Under the pieces are notes generated by a model. That model saw only the letters and a list, made by a program, of their open reading frames with translations. It made no database searches and was not told the DNA's origin. The position numbers and the translations under genes were made by a program. A DNA stretch of 64,000 nucleotides from Lachnospiraceae bacterium (GTDB lineage: Bacteria > Bacillota > Clostridia > Lachnospirales > Lachnospiraceae): positions 19,075 through 83,074 of the forward strand of contig JAFXAZ010000005.1 in assembly GCA_017521985.1 (NCBI GenBank), read 5' to 3'. Shown here piece by piece: positions 41,414 to 49,597 of this stretch (position 1 is its first letter; the number at the start of each line of letters is the position of its first letter).

Positions 41414-43498
41414 TTAGGCAACAAGCTGTGTTTTGATTTGCTGGATGATTAGCTTACCAAGGTTTACAGGAAGACTCTCCAGATTGGTAATATCCAGAAA
41501 TCCATCCTTATAAATTCTTTGGATGTTGGGCTTATCACTGCCGATAGCTGCAGCAAATAAATGGATGCCTTTTGCTGTGTACTCTTTCTTTATCCCACGT
41601 AGATCTGCTTCGGCCTCTGTCCCGTAATAACCGGCCCCTGCAGGCTGTCCATCCGATATGATAATCAGTAATTTGATTGCCTCCGGCCTGGTCATAAGGC
41701 GTTCGGCGACATACCGAAGTGCGGCACCATCTCGGTTACAATCTCTGGCACTCATATCCATCAGACGGTATTGATCTTTGTTATCAATGGAATCATATTC
41801 CGCATATGCAAAGAGTTGAACACTGTCATCGTAATCTTCCGTATGCCCGTAGATCGCAATGGGAATATTCAAACCTTTACAGAAATCATGCAAAATAATG
41901 GAAGCAGAGCGGGCATGTGTAATACGGTCACAACTGCTCATAGAACCACTTTCGTCATTTAAGATAGCAACAGCAATATCAATACGATCATTTGGGAGTT
42001 TCATTTTGTAAAAAATCTTACCATCATTCCGGAAGGCATTTCTGGCATTCATACGTTTTCCCATCGGCAGATTATCCAGCTTACCACCTTCCTTGTAATC
42101 TTTCAGAATTTGGGAAATCTGTTTCTGAAGTCGCTTGGAGATGAGCAGGAGAGGAGGAGCCACTTTCTGATAGGCTTCCATGTAGGATGTGTCCACGTAA
42201 GACATGCGGTTAATATTAACCGGTATTCCTCGGTGGGCATTGCCATATCGGATTTTGTCTGATTCTTGCTGAAGTTCTTCTGCAAGTTCCTCTTCATATT
42301 CCGCATAAGCTGCATCTTCTGCGAGCTGTGTCATGATACGCTGCATATCCTGAGTTGCCTGAGATACATATCCGGTTCCCGCATAGTTGGTATTTTTGGT
42401 TATGCCGCCATCACCATCATCCTCAATGTCTTCCGTTTTTTCCAGTTCCATACGTCCGGTTTCATAATCCAGAACCTTTTGAAGTTGTTCCATTTCTTCG
42501 GTATCATCAGAAGGATCATGACGTTTGCACTTTCCCTTTGCCAAAGGCTTACCACCGCTGGAAGGCATCGGGATGCCCTGAGCCAATTGACCATTCATAT
42601 CAGCCATGGCGTTATCGGTACCATTCTTTATGTCTTCCCGGACCTTTTCTATAAAGCTTTTCATATAAGGCCAGACAAACAACAGCATCTTATTGGCTGC
42701 ATCAAAACGTGCCCTGGCATCATCATCATATGCTGCATCGTCTATATAAGAAATGCAATCATAAAGCGTGTTCAAATAAGGTCCTTTGTAGCCGTGGAGA
42801 TTGTTGATATCTCCGGTTTTTGCATACTGGATCAGCAGATTGATAATGATGAACACTTCATGATGCTGCTTGTCGATCTGTTCTGATACACTATCCATAT
42901 CCTCAGCAAAGCGAAGGTTGTTTAGTAGAATGCCGGTTTTGACATTTCCCGGAAATGCATCACACATGCGCCCCTCAATGTACATATCCTCCATGATATT
43001 TACCAGAGCATGGGTGATATGACTGATGGCAGTAATGACAGCTTTATCATCCTCATCAAAACACTGAAGGATTTCCAAAAGACTATTTTCCTGTTTTGGG
43101 GAGAGGTCTTCCGGTACCTGTGGATAGAAACGTCCGCTGGTCAATGTCTGGGCATAGGTTGCGAGCATGGTAAAGTCTGAGTACAACATATGTCCACACT
43201 CATGACCTACGATACCTATGAGACTGTCCGTTTTCAGGCTTCTGGTTGGAAAGCTTTGTGTCAGGTAATTGCCGGCATTCACATGAATGAGGCGGTTATC
43301 CGTGTTAGCAATATCCGCATGATCAGAAGTGTCCCAAAAGGTAACCACCTTACATGATCGGCGATATCGTTTGGTGATTCCTTCAGCAATATCTGTTAAG
43401 TAGGCGGCAAATTGTTTGGATGAAAAAATTTGTTCATCCGTCATTTTGTTTTTTAAATCATATATCCGGCGCTTGATCGCCAGATGAGAGGTTCTCAT
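41414..43498 (-). CDS. vWA-domain protein with HExxH-like motif, partner of a MoxR ATPase
   Basis: A 694-residue protein. The start is uncertain: ATG 43498 is used, and an in-frame GTG lies at 43510. Near residue 100, GIVGHECGHMLYSD holds an HExxH motif typical of zinc peptidases. A helical and acidic linker follows. The C-terminal vWA domain has the MIDAS motif NDESGSMS near residue 513 and ISDGQPAG near 600. This order resembles the CobT/ViaA type of vWA proteins that work with MoxR-type AAA+ ATPases. The ATPase is encoded two genes upstream. Substrate unknown. Confidence 0.8.
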   Translation of the reverse strand: MRTSHLAIKRRIYDLKNKMTDEQIFSSKQFAAYLTDIAEGITKRYRRSCKVVTFWDTSDHADIANTDNRLIHVNAGNYLTQSFPTRSLKTDSLIGIVGHECGHMLYSDFTMLATYAQTLTSGRFYPQVPEDLSPKQENSLLEILQCFDEDDKAVITAISHITHALVNIMEDMYIEGRMCDAFPGNVKTGILLNNLRFAEDMDSVSEQIDKQHHEVFIIINLLIQYAKTGDINNLHGYKGPYLNTLYDCISYIDDAAYDDDARARFDAANKMLLFVWPYMKSFIEKVREDIKNGTDNAMADMNGQLAQGIPMPSSGGKPLAKGKCKRHDPSDDTEEMEQLQKVLDYETGRMELEKTEDIEDDGDGGITKNTNYAGTGYVSQATQDMQRIMTQLAEDAAYAEYEEELAEELQQESDKIRYGNAHRGIPVNINRMSYVDTSYMEAYQKVAPPLLLISKRLQKQISQILKDYKEGGKLDNLPMGKRMNARNAFRNDGKIFYKMKLPNDRIDIAVAILNDESGSMSSCDRITHARSASIILHDFCKGLNIPIAIYGHTEDYDDSVQLFAYAEYDSIDNKDQYRLMDMSARDCNRDGAALRYVAERLMTRPEAIKLLIIISDGQPAGAGYYGTEAEADLRGIKKEYTAKGIHLFAAAIGSDKPNIQRIYKDGFLDITNLESLPVNLGKLIIQQIKTQLVA

Positions 43499-43763
43499 TG
43501 TAAAATTCACATCCCTTCATTATAGGTAGTTTTTCCGAAAGTAATTCTTCTGTGGTATATCCAAAATATCTCGCCATGGATGCCAATATGTATGTAGGAG
43601 GCAAGCAGGAAGCAGTTTCATATCTGGAAATACTTCTCACAGTAATCCCAAGAATTCTGGCAAGTGTTTGCTGGGAAAGCTTTGGGGTTTTACTGAGCCG
43701 TAGATAGCGGATGTTTTTGGATAAATTTCTCATAATTGTTTGCTCGTCTATTAAGCTAGGCAT
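43458..43763 (-). CDS. XRE-family regulator between the ATPase and vWA genes
   Basis: A 101-residue protein with AGGAGGTG before ATG 43763. A Cro/C1 helix-turn-helix occupies about residues 15-75 (LSQQTLARILGITVRSISRY, and YILASMARYFGYTTEELLSE). Its end overlaps the vWA gene by about 40 bases. It probably regulates the ATPase-vWA module. Confidence 0.8.
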   Translation of the reverse strand: MPSLIDEQTIMRNLSKNIRYLRLSKTPKLSQQTLARILGITVRSISRYETASCLPPTYILASMARYFGYTTEELLSEKLPIMKGCEFYNENLSSGDQAPDI

Positions 43764-43774
43764 ATGTACACCTC

Positions 43775-45562
43775 CTAAGCTGCAAATTTTTGCTCCAAAC
43801 ATGATGAGAGGATATCGGCACGGTTTTCAGGATCTCCAGATACTGAAGAAAGGACAGTAATCCTTGCTGCATCCAGTGCACTGTTACATATCATATAGGA
43901 CTGTACCCAGTTGATCAGCTCTCGAACTCCGCAGCTTCCATCGTTGATCAGTGTTTCTTTACAATGTTCACTGATTTCCTGAACAGCATTTGCCATATCT
44001 ATAACCATGGATTTATCCGTACATCCTGTGATCTTCATGACACGTTCTGCCATGGTATCTACATCCGGAGCTTCCATATCAAGGATAAGGTTCATTCTGG
44101 AAATAACGGACTGGTTAATATCTCTACATCCGGCATAATTATTATTGGTTGTAATCACAATAACAGTATCCGGATGTCTGTGAATGACTTCACCAGTCGT
44201 GAGGGTTACACTTGCACAGCGGTCCAGTAATGCATTCAGACCGACCAAAACACCTGGATTGGCAATGACGGTAGGTTCCTGTATTTCTATCAGATACCCG
44301 TTTCGGATTGCCTGGATCAGTGGGGTTTCCACATAGCGGAATTTCTGTCCGGATGCATTGTCGCCAGCAAGTGCTTCTGCATCTTTTCGCATAGTTTCAA
44401 GAAGCTTGTCATATACTTCTGCATCTGTAATGGATTCATCATATATGCCGGTAAGCTTTTTGTATGCAGAAGGTGGATCCATCTGAACGTCTGTGAGAGA
44501 AGGATATTCTTTCTGATAAGGTGATTTCTCCATGGTATCAGGTAACATCTGGCCAAGAAAATCGTAGATCTCTGTATTGGCAGAACATGTGTAATACATA
44601 TAGGGAAGTCCAAGGCCTGCAGCAATAGCTTTCGCACCTTCTGTTTTACCGGTTCCTGCCGGGCCACGCATCATAAAGTTACGCATTGGCTGGATGCCGG
44701 AGGAAGTCAGGTGGGCGTGCTGACAGATGGTTACGACTTCCGGAGGAATTACATACCAGTCTTCCAGTTTAGGAACCAAAAGAGATTCTTCCGCAGTAAG
44801 TTTTCTGGAGGAGAGAGGGTATTTTCCTATAAAATCATTTTTATCAGTTGTTATACTACTACCGGATGAAACGGATCCTTTTAATATCTGGAAGGTTCCA
44901 AACAGGACACTGCTCGGAGAATAAGTTCCTTTATTCAATTGCAGTGATGTAAGCTGCTGAAGATTTCCGGTACTTTGAATATTGATAGGGATTCCATCTG
45001 TGGATAATGTAGTTGCATTTGTGATCCGGCGATACAGATTGTCGCAAAGAATAAAAGCTGCTTTCTCTGCTTCATCCATATCGGAAAAGCCGTCATTCTT
45101 GCATCGACCAAGTAAATCATAATTTTCCCGGAATTCATCATCCTGTAGCGCAATAGGCATCAGGGCAAAGAATAACGCAGAACCTGTGTTGCCACGCTCT
45201 TTTAAAGAGTAGACACGCGGGGTAGAAGTTATATCTTCAAATCTGCCGGCAATGAATTTCCCGGCTTTGATATTGAAAACCACTGCATGGATTTCTCCGG
45301 TCCGGCTGATATACTCTGCAATTGTTCTGTCCTTTTGCGTTCCGATGGCACACTGGGAAGCAGTGCCTGGGGTAATTGAAGTATCCATTTCGAGATAGGA
45401 TAGAATTGCCTGCAGTGCATAGGCGTGCAGGGTGGATTTCTTGGTAGATACAGTGCAGTACTTGGAATAATGGGTTGTGCTTACATTATTGGTAACCTTA
45501 TCAAAAGGTTCCGGTAATGGCATTTTCCATGTCCAGGTAGCGAATAAAGGTACATTTGGCAT
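43775..45562 (-). CDS. MoxR-type AAA+ ATPase
   Basis: A 595-residue protein. ATG 45562 has GAGGAATTG upstream. The first 270 residues are an unassigned domain. The AAA+ core follows: Walker A RGPAGTGKTEGAKA near residue 300, a Walker B-like strand GYLIEIQEP near 425, sensor 1 VIVITTNNNYAGCRDIN and an Arg in SVISRMN. MoxR ATPases remodel protein complexes together with vWA partners. It is about twice the usual MoxR length because of the N-terminal domain. Confidence 0.85.
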   Translation of the reverse strand: MPNVPLFATWTWKMPLPEPFDKVTNNVSTTHYSKYCTVSTKKSTLHAYALQAILSYLEMDTSITPGTASQCAIGTQKDRTIAEYISRTGEIHAVVFNIKAGKFIAGRFEDITSTPRVYSLKERGNTGSALFFALMPIALQDDEFRENYDLLGRCKNDGFSDMDEAEKAAFILCDNLYRRITNATTLSTDGIPINIQSTGNLQQLTSLQLNKGTYSPSSVLFGTFQILKGSVSSGSSITTDKNDFIGKYPLSSRKLTAEESLLVPKLEDWYVIPPEVVTICQHAHLTSSGIQPMRNFMMRGPAGTGKTEGAKAIAAGLGLPYMYYTCSANTEIYDFLGQMLPDTMEKSPYQKEYPSLTDVQMDPPSAYKKLTGIYDESITDAEVYDKLLETMRKDAEALAGDNASGQKFRYVETPLIQAIRNGYLIEIQEPTVIANPGVLVGLNALLDRCASVTLTTGEVIHRHPDTVIVITTNNNYAGCRDINQSVISRMNLILDMEAPDVDTMAERVMKITGCTDKSMVIDMANAVQEISEHCKETLINDGSCGVRELINWVQSYMICNSALDAARITVLSSVSGDPENRADILSSCLEQKFAA

Positions 45563-45579
45563 AATCAATTCCTCCTTTC

Positions 45580-46455
45580 TTAACCGATCCAGGAAACGAC
45601 AAGATGCTTATCGTTAGCCTTGGCACACAGTTCGTTCTCTTCTAAGACAGTCACAAGTTCCTTCCAATATTGCTTTGCAGGGAAAGAATCCAGAGTGGCG
45701 ATTAACACTTCCTTCTTCTGACGGTTGATAACAATATCCCCGTTTTCTTTGATGGTAAGTTTTCCATGACCACTGGTATTCAGCTCGGTAATATGCTTCT
45801 CCAGTATCGGCTGTCCCACAAGATCATACCAAACACGGACATCCACTGGTGCCGGTTCAGTAGTGGATTCATCAGTGGAATCAGTTTCTTCCTCTGGCTT
45901 GAAAGCACCGATGGTCATGGGTTCTACATGAATCCTTCCAAAGCGATCAAAGAACACATCCGCATGATTATAGGAAGACATATTCTCAACTTGGATACGA
46001 ATGGTTTTCCCGGTTAAGATATCATGCAGGCATGGCGATTCTGTCCATTGCCATATAGCATCCGGATAAGCTGATTTGAGCTTGTCACTGATGCGAAGAG
46101 CGATATGGACCAGAACGGCCTTACTGTCACTATCTGAAACCATAGTGTCTTTTTCTGCCGAAAGAGTTCTGGGTTTTTCAGCAGGGAGTGGTTCTTCATT
46201 TTGGGGTTTGGGGGATAATTTGAAAAGTTGGAAGTGTTTTTCTTTTGATGGATTATGTAGGGATTTCTCGACGCTTGTTGTTTTGACCGGTTTCCTGAAG
46301 TGCCTATAGATAAGGTAAATAATAGAATAGATAACCCATAAGGTGGCGATGATGACCATGCCTGTCTGGGCAATCTTTCGCGGCAAAAATACTGCCAATA
46401 AAAGCAGTGAGATGATCAGGAACTGGATGCTCTTTGTAAATACGGTTCTTTTCAT
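45580..46455 (-). CDS. Unknown membrane protein upstream of the MoxR gene
   Basis: A 291-residue protein. Two hydrophobic helices lie at the N-terminus (IQFLIISLLLLAVFLP and TGMVIIATLWVIYSIIYLIY), so residues from about 55 on are probably cytoplasmic. A Lys/Pro linker and an alpha-beta domain with IRIQVENMSSYNHADVFFD and KLTIKENGDIVINRQ follow. No family is recognised. It is 17 bases before the MoxR gene and may anchor that module at the membrane. Confidence 0.6.
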   Translation of the reverse strand: MKRTVFTKSIQFLIISLLLLAVFLPRKIAQTGMVIIATLWVIYSIIYLIYRHFRKPVKTTSVEKSLHNPSKEKHFQLFKLSPKPQNEEPLPAEKPRTLSAEKDTMVSDSDSKAVLVHIALRISDKLKSAYPDAIWQWTESPCLHDILTGKTIRIQVENMSSYNHADVFFDRFGRIHVEPMTIGAFKPEEETDSTDESTTEPAPVDVRVWYDLVGQPILEKHITELNTSGHGKLTIKENGDIVINRQKKEVLIATLDSFPAKQYWKELVTVLEENELCAKANDKHLVVSWIG

Positions 46456-46481
46456 GATTCTGTTGTCCTTTCTGTTGAAAT

Positions 46482-46530
46482 AAAAAAAGAGGAATTACAA
46501 TGGAGTCATAATCTCCAAATGTAATTCCTC
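46482..46530 (-). terminator. Strong terminator-like hairpin after ssb
   Basis: GAGGAATTACA-TGGAG at 46489-46505 pairs with CTCCA-TGTAATTCCTC at 46513-46530, followed on the minus strand by T7. It lies between ssb and the next gene of the same operon, so it should give partial termination. Confidence 0.8.
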
Positions 46531-46545
46531 ATATGCCGTAGGCTC

Positions 46546-46974
46546 TTATCTGAAGCCATACGGTAAGCCATTGTTGCCACAATCTTCGGCAGGCGGATAA
46601 CTACCATCAGATACAGATGAATCGCCATCGCCGGATTCATTTTTCGGGCGGTTTGTAGGTGCATAGTTCCAGTTGTACAGGGTGATTTTGGCTATCCACC
46701 CTGGGGAACCATCGCGTCTTGCAAATTCTACAAGTTCCAGATCACCAACAATCTGGATAAGGCTGCCTTTCTTTACTTTGGCATCCATCATTCTTTGTGC
46801 AGCTTCCCCATAAAGGACGCAGCTGTAAAAGTTTGCATGAGTGTCGTCTCCATAGCCTTTGTTTACGGCAAATCCGAACTGGATATACTTGGTATTTTTT
46901 CCGTTCTGACTTGTTTTCAACTCAAGATCTGCGGTGACTCTGCCGATGGTAGAGATAGTTACTGGTGTGCTCAT
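46546..46974 (-). CDS. ssb: Single-stranded DNA-binding protein
   Basis: A 142-residue protein with AAAGGAGC upstream. The OB fold covers residues 1-110 (TISTIGRVTADLEL, YIQFGFAVNKGYG, ANFYSCVLYGEAAQRM, KGSLIQIVGDLEL). A short Ser/Gly/Asp-rich tail follows and ends NGLPYGFR. The usual acidic tip that binds partner proteins (DDDIPF-like) is absent, so it may not recruit the host replication proteins. It is the first gene of the long leftward operon. Confidence 0.88.
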   Translation of the reverse strand: MSTPVTISTIGRVTADLELKTSQNGKNTKYIQFGFAVNKGYGDDTHANFYSCVLYGEAAQRMMDAKVKKGSLIQIVGDLELVEFARRDGSPGWIAKITLYNWNYAPTNRPKNESGDGDSSVSDGSYPPAEDCGNNGLPYGFR

Positions 46975-47007
46975 TCTTTTAAGCTCCTTTCGTGATAAAT
47001 TTGTATC

Positions 47008-47057
47008 AAAAAAAGTGCCAAAAGAATGCCACTTTAAAAAAGGGTTCTTCTGACACT
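47008..47057 (-). terminator. Leader terminator of the ssb operon
   Basis: The arms are at 47045-47057 and 47014-47026, giving 13 bp with two wobble pairs and an 18-base loop, followed on the minus strand by T7. It ends about 35 bases before the ssb start. A competing small hairpin can form inside its loop and right arm. Confidence 0.8.
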
Positions 47058-47084
47058 AATTTCAATCTTAAACAACGTGTGCAT
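47034..47084 (-). CDS. Possible 16-residue leader peptide of the ssb operon
   Basis: A short frame (MHTLFKIEISVRRTLF) from ATG 47084 to TAA 47034 covers the whole left arm of the leader terminator. An in-frame ATG at 47099 would add five residues. No good ribosome binding site is visible. The TTGTTTAAG codons match those in the ligA leader, where a short frame also runs into the terminator stem. Confidence 0.35.
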   Translation of the reverse strand: MHTLFKIEISVRRTLF

Positions 47085-47134
47085 ATATGCGGTATGCATA
47101 TCCTAACGGAAGCACAAAAATCAATTACAAATAT

Positions 47135-47163
47135 ATAATAGCACAATATATGGTATTTGTCAA
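47135..47163 (-). promoter_or_regulatory. Sigma-70 promoter of the ssb operon
   Basis: On the minus strand TTGACA (47158-47163) and TATTAT (47135-47140) are 17 bases apart. The spacer shares ATATATTGTG with the ligA promoter, and the leader motif CACACGTTGTTTAAG lies at 47068-47082. Confidence 0.88.
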
Positions 47164-47187
47164 ATGCTTTGCATACAATATATAGAA

Positions 47188-47868
47188 TTATTGTGCAATA
47201 TAGAAGTTCACACGCTGTTTTAGATAAAGGTTCGCAACTGCTTTTAAGATGGTGTTTCTTTCCTCTGAGAAAAAGCTATCCAGTATGATTGATTCATAGT
47301 CTGTATGTTCATCAGAATAAAGAATATCAATCAACTCATCTGTGTTGTGTATCTGCGTCACAGCTTTCTCATTGCATTTGATGAGTTCGGCTGTAGTAAG
47401 GGACTGATACTTAAGCATGGACAGTACCCAGTTCTCTGATGGTGTTGTTTTTTCCACATGAAAGATATCCAATGCGGTACGGACCGGTATATTTCGCTGG
47501 AATACTAAGTCAAAAAACGTAAGTATTCTTGTTAAAATGCCGTTTGGCAGTATTTCGATATGGAGTCTGCTCAATAAACTGTATAACGCCTCAACTCCAT
47601 CACTGTTTTTGCCCGAAGCAATTAAGTTGCGTGACAGCATTCTGTTCAGGTAATGATCAAAACCTCGTTCGTTTGTAATGTGAAGCTCTTGAACTTTCTG
47701 GCAGAACATTTCCTTCAGTTCATCATAGCTTGAAATGCGGTAAGAGAGAACAGACCACATAATAAGCTCGAAAGTATCCAAGGAATATTCTCTTTCACCT
47801 GAAACTACAGACGGATAACCATTTCTATTTAGTTTGTAGGTACCGATTGCGGTATACAGTGTAATCAT
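47188..47868 (-). CDS. Unknown 226-residue protein downstream of a sigma factor
   Basis: ATG 47868 has GGAGGTTAT upstream and is chosen over a much longer frame. The protein is mostly helical, with a beta start (YTAIGTYKLNRNGYPSVVSG). It has regions that look like winged-helix segments (LSMLKYQSLTTAELIKCNE). It follows the sigma-factor gene by 13 bases and could be a partner or anti-sigma factor. No family is recognised. Confidence 0.55.
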   Translation of the reverse strand: MITLYTAIGTYKLNRNGYPSVVSGEREYSLDTFELIMWSVLSYRISSYDELKEMFCQKVQELHITNERGFDHYLNRMLSRNLIASGKNSDGVEALYSLLSRLHIEILPNGILTRILTFFDLVFQRNIPVRTALDIFHVEKTTPSENWVLSMLKYQSLTTAELIKCNEKAVTQIHNTDELIDILYSDEHTDYESIILDSFFSEERNTILKAVANLYLKQRVNFYIAQ

Positions 47869-47881
47869 AATAACCTCCGGA

Positions 47882-48448
47882 TTAGGACAGATAGTTAAAA
47901 TGTCGGTCTGTCCTTGCTTTTTTAACAGCTTTGGTAATCCAAGCTGTAATATGGTTTGGCTTAGTGCCAAAATAGTTGGCAATTTCTGCATTGGTATGAC
48001 CTTGACTTTTTAGATGCAGAGCATATAAGCCTTTCCGGCAAATACCGTGATAACGGTTTAATGCTTCATCAAAAATCATACAGGTTTCCAGATCCGAATA
48101 GGCATTATGGCTTGGACCGGGTAAGGTATCTGCCAGCGTGAGCGATTCGTCATCGGATGCCGGTGCATCCAGATATTCCAGTGGATTTTGTATTTTTACA
48201 ACTTTGCGGCAGTGAGAGATCAGATGATTATTGATCACAACTTTAGCAAAGGTAGCGAAAGAAGCATTGCTTTCCGGATTGTATGTCTGTGCTGCATGGC
48301 ACAGTGCTTCACATCCTACTTGATATAGGTCATCATATCCAAGGCCTTGTATGGTTTCTTGAATCGTTATGTTATAGTGAATTATCTTTTTAACCAGGTA
48401 CAGGTGCGTTTCAACAAGAAGGCGTCCCTGATCGGTAAGTTGTAGCAT
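47882..48448 (-). CDS. Sigma-70 family RNA polymerase sigma factor
   Basis: A 188-residue protein with GGAGGTGACC before ATG 48448. Region 2 is clear (YDDLYQVGCEALCHAAQTYN, ASFATFAKVVINNHLISHCR). After a 40-residue linker, region 4 shows the HTH GHTNAEIANYFGTKPNHITA. Regions 1 and 3 are missing or reduced. It could direct polymerase to element promoters, possibly of the neighbouring Tad operon. No autoregulated promoter was recognised. Confidence 0.85.
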   Translation of the reverse strand: MLQLTDQGRLLVETHLYLVKKIIHYNITIQETIQGLGYDDLYQVGCEALCHAAQTYNPESNASFATFAKVVINNHLISHCRKVVKIQNPLEYLDAPASDDESLTLADTLPGPSHNAYSDLETCMIFDEALNRYHGICRKGLYALHLKSQGHTNAEIANYFGTKPNHITAWITKAVKKARTDRHFNYLS

Positions 48449-48474
48449 AATGGTCACCTCCAATGGATAAGATT

Positions 48475-48888
48475 TCAGGCAATCTTTATGTGATTGTCCT
48501 GAAGTACCTTGCGTGACGCATCAATCAGACAGTCACAGCGGTAGTGCGAAAAATGACCAATATGAGCTTGTGCAGTAGTTAAACAAAAGGTGTCACACAT
48601 CCAACGGTAAGCATCCTTTTTGGTTAAGATGCCATTTTTCCAGATGGCGTCAAATACCCGATGGGTTTCCATTCGTTTACGACGCAGTTTCGCGTCGGCC
48701 AAAGATCCAAGAGGAAGTTTGGTACCGGTATGTACTCCTACGTAAGCATCGCAGTTCGGATAGCCGCTGCAAACATATAAAAATTCATTATCCGCAGCGT
48801 TTTTATGAACATAAGACGCTTTGCGAAGAACTGCAGTCCGCCCACAATATTGGCATTTTATGGTTGTTTGGGTTTGTTTTCGTTTCAT
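48475..48888 (-). CDS. DUF3268-type zinc-finger protein
   Basis: A 137-residue protein with AAAGGAGG upstream. The N-terminal finger has CQYCGRTAVL and CSGYPNCDAYVGVH. The C-terminal half contains a helical region with WMCDTFCLTTAQAHIGHFSH. The pair of Cys motifs around YVCSGYPNCDAYV is typical of the DUF3268 family of mobile-element proteins. It probably binds nucleic acid. It is cotranscribed with the sigma factor. Confidence 0.8.
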   Translation of the reverse strand: MKRKQTQTTIKCQYCGRTAVLRKASYVHKNAADNEFLYVCSGYPNCDAYVGVHTGTKLPLGSLADAKLRRKRMETHRVFDAIWKNGILTKKDAYRWMCDTFCLTTAQAHIGHFSHYRCDCLIDASRKVLQDNHIKIA

Positions 48889-49364
48889 TTGCGATATCCT
48901 CCTTTGCGCTTATTTTTGATAATTTAATTGTATAGAAACTTAAAAATGCTTTATATAAGGCGAAGAGAACAACACAGGACAGTTAAGTCAAAAATGGAAA
49001 TTATTTACAATTTATCTGCTCTGCAAGTAATTCTGGTATCGGGCAGCATCTGGAGTCGGATACATTGTCAGCAATCCAACCTTGATAGAACTGTAAAAAG
49101 CAGTGGATGGAAATAACGCAGGCACAGTCCGTTTTATCGATGCTGGATCCTAAAAAGAGTTCTAAATCTGTAACCAAAACCAGTATTGGCTTGCAGTTAA
49201 AGTCAGGGATAAATAAAAAGTCCCCGCAATGCTCGTGGGAGCAATGCGGGTGACAGTTTACATAGAAGGCATTTCGATAATTACCTTTCGTTACCTGAAA
49301 GAAGCTGGCAATGGTATGGTAGCTTGTATGTAATTTTGGATCCATAAGTTTACCAGCCTTTTTA
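48889..49364. other. Gene-poor spacer between the sigma and Tad operons
   Basis: No supported gene was found. A leftward frame at 49001-49345 has no proper ribosome binding site and contains the strong terminator at 49215-49250, so it is not accepted. A promoter for the zinc-finger/sigma operon should lie at 48900-49000 but was not recognised. Confidence 0.5.
49215..49250 (-). terminator. Terminator of Tad operon 2
   Basis: A 12-bp stem with one mismatch, CCCGCAATGCTC at 49223-49234 and GAGCAATGCGGG at 49239-49250, followed on the minus strand by T5. It follows the last pilus gene. Confidence 0.8.
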
Positions 49365-49571
49365 TTAGAACAGGCTCTGGATTCTCTGGGTAACGCCGGG
49401 TATTACAGTATTGTTAAAGATTGCTGTAAGGGCTGCTAAAACCAGAGAGCCGAGAACCACTGCGATGATGATTTTTACCGCATCGGAAATATAGAAATCG
49501 CCGGTTTCGTCGGTAAAAGTTTTGCAGAGCTTTTGCTTGCAGGTATAAAGTTTGTTTTTGAGATGTTTCAT
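49365..49571 (-). CDS. Flp-like pilin (Tad locus 2)
   Basis: A 68-residue protein with AAGGAAC before the ATG at 49571. A basic leader of about 25 residues ends ETG, then a polar segment DFYISDA and a hydrophobic helix (VKIIIAVVLGSLVLAALTAI). The short polar tail follows. It has the size and layout of Flp pilins but no Glu at +5 after the Gly. It is the last gene of the operon, directly after TadC. Confidence 0.7.
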   Translation of the reverse strand: MKHLKNKLYTCKQKLCKTFTDETGDFYISDAVKIIIAVVLGSLVLAALTAIFNNTVIPGVTQRIQSLF

Positions 49572-49597
49572 TTTTGTTTGTTCCTTTCTTTGATTTA

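Noticed and set aside
49001-49345. 114-residue leftward frame after the locus 2 pilin
   Set aside because: It lacks a proper ribosome site and contains a strong intrinsic terminator (49215-49250), so it is unlikely to be a gene.
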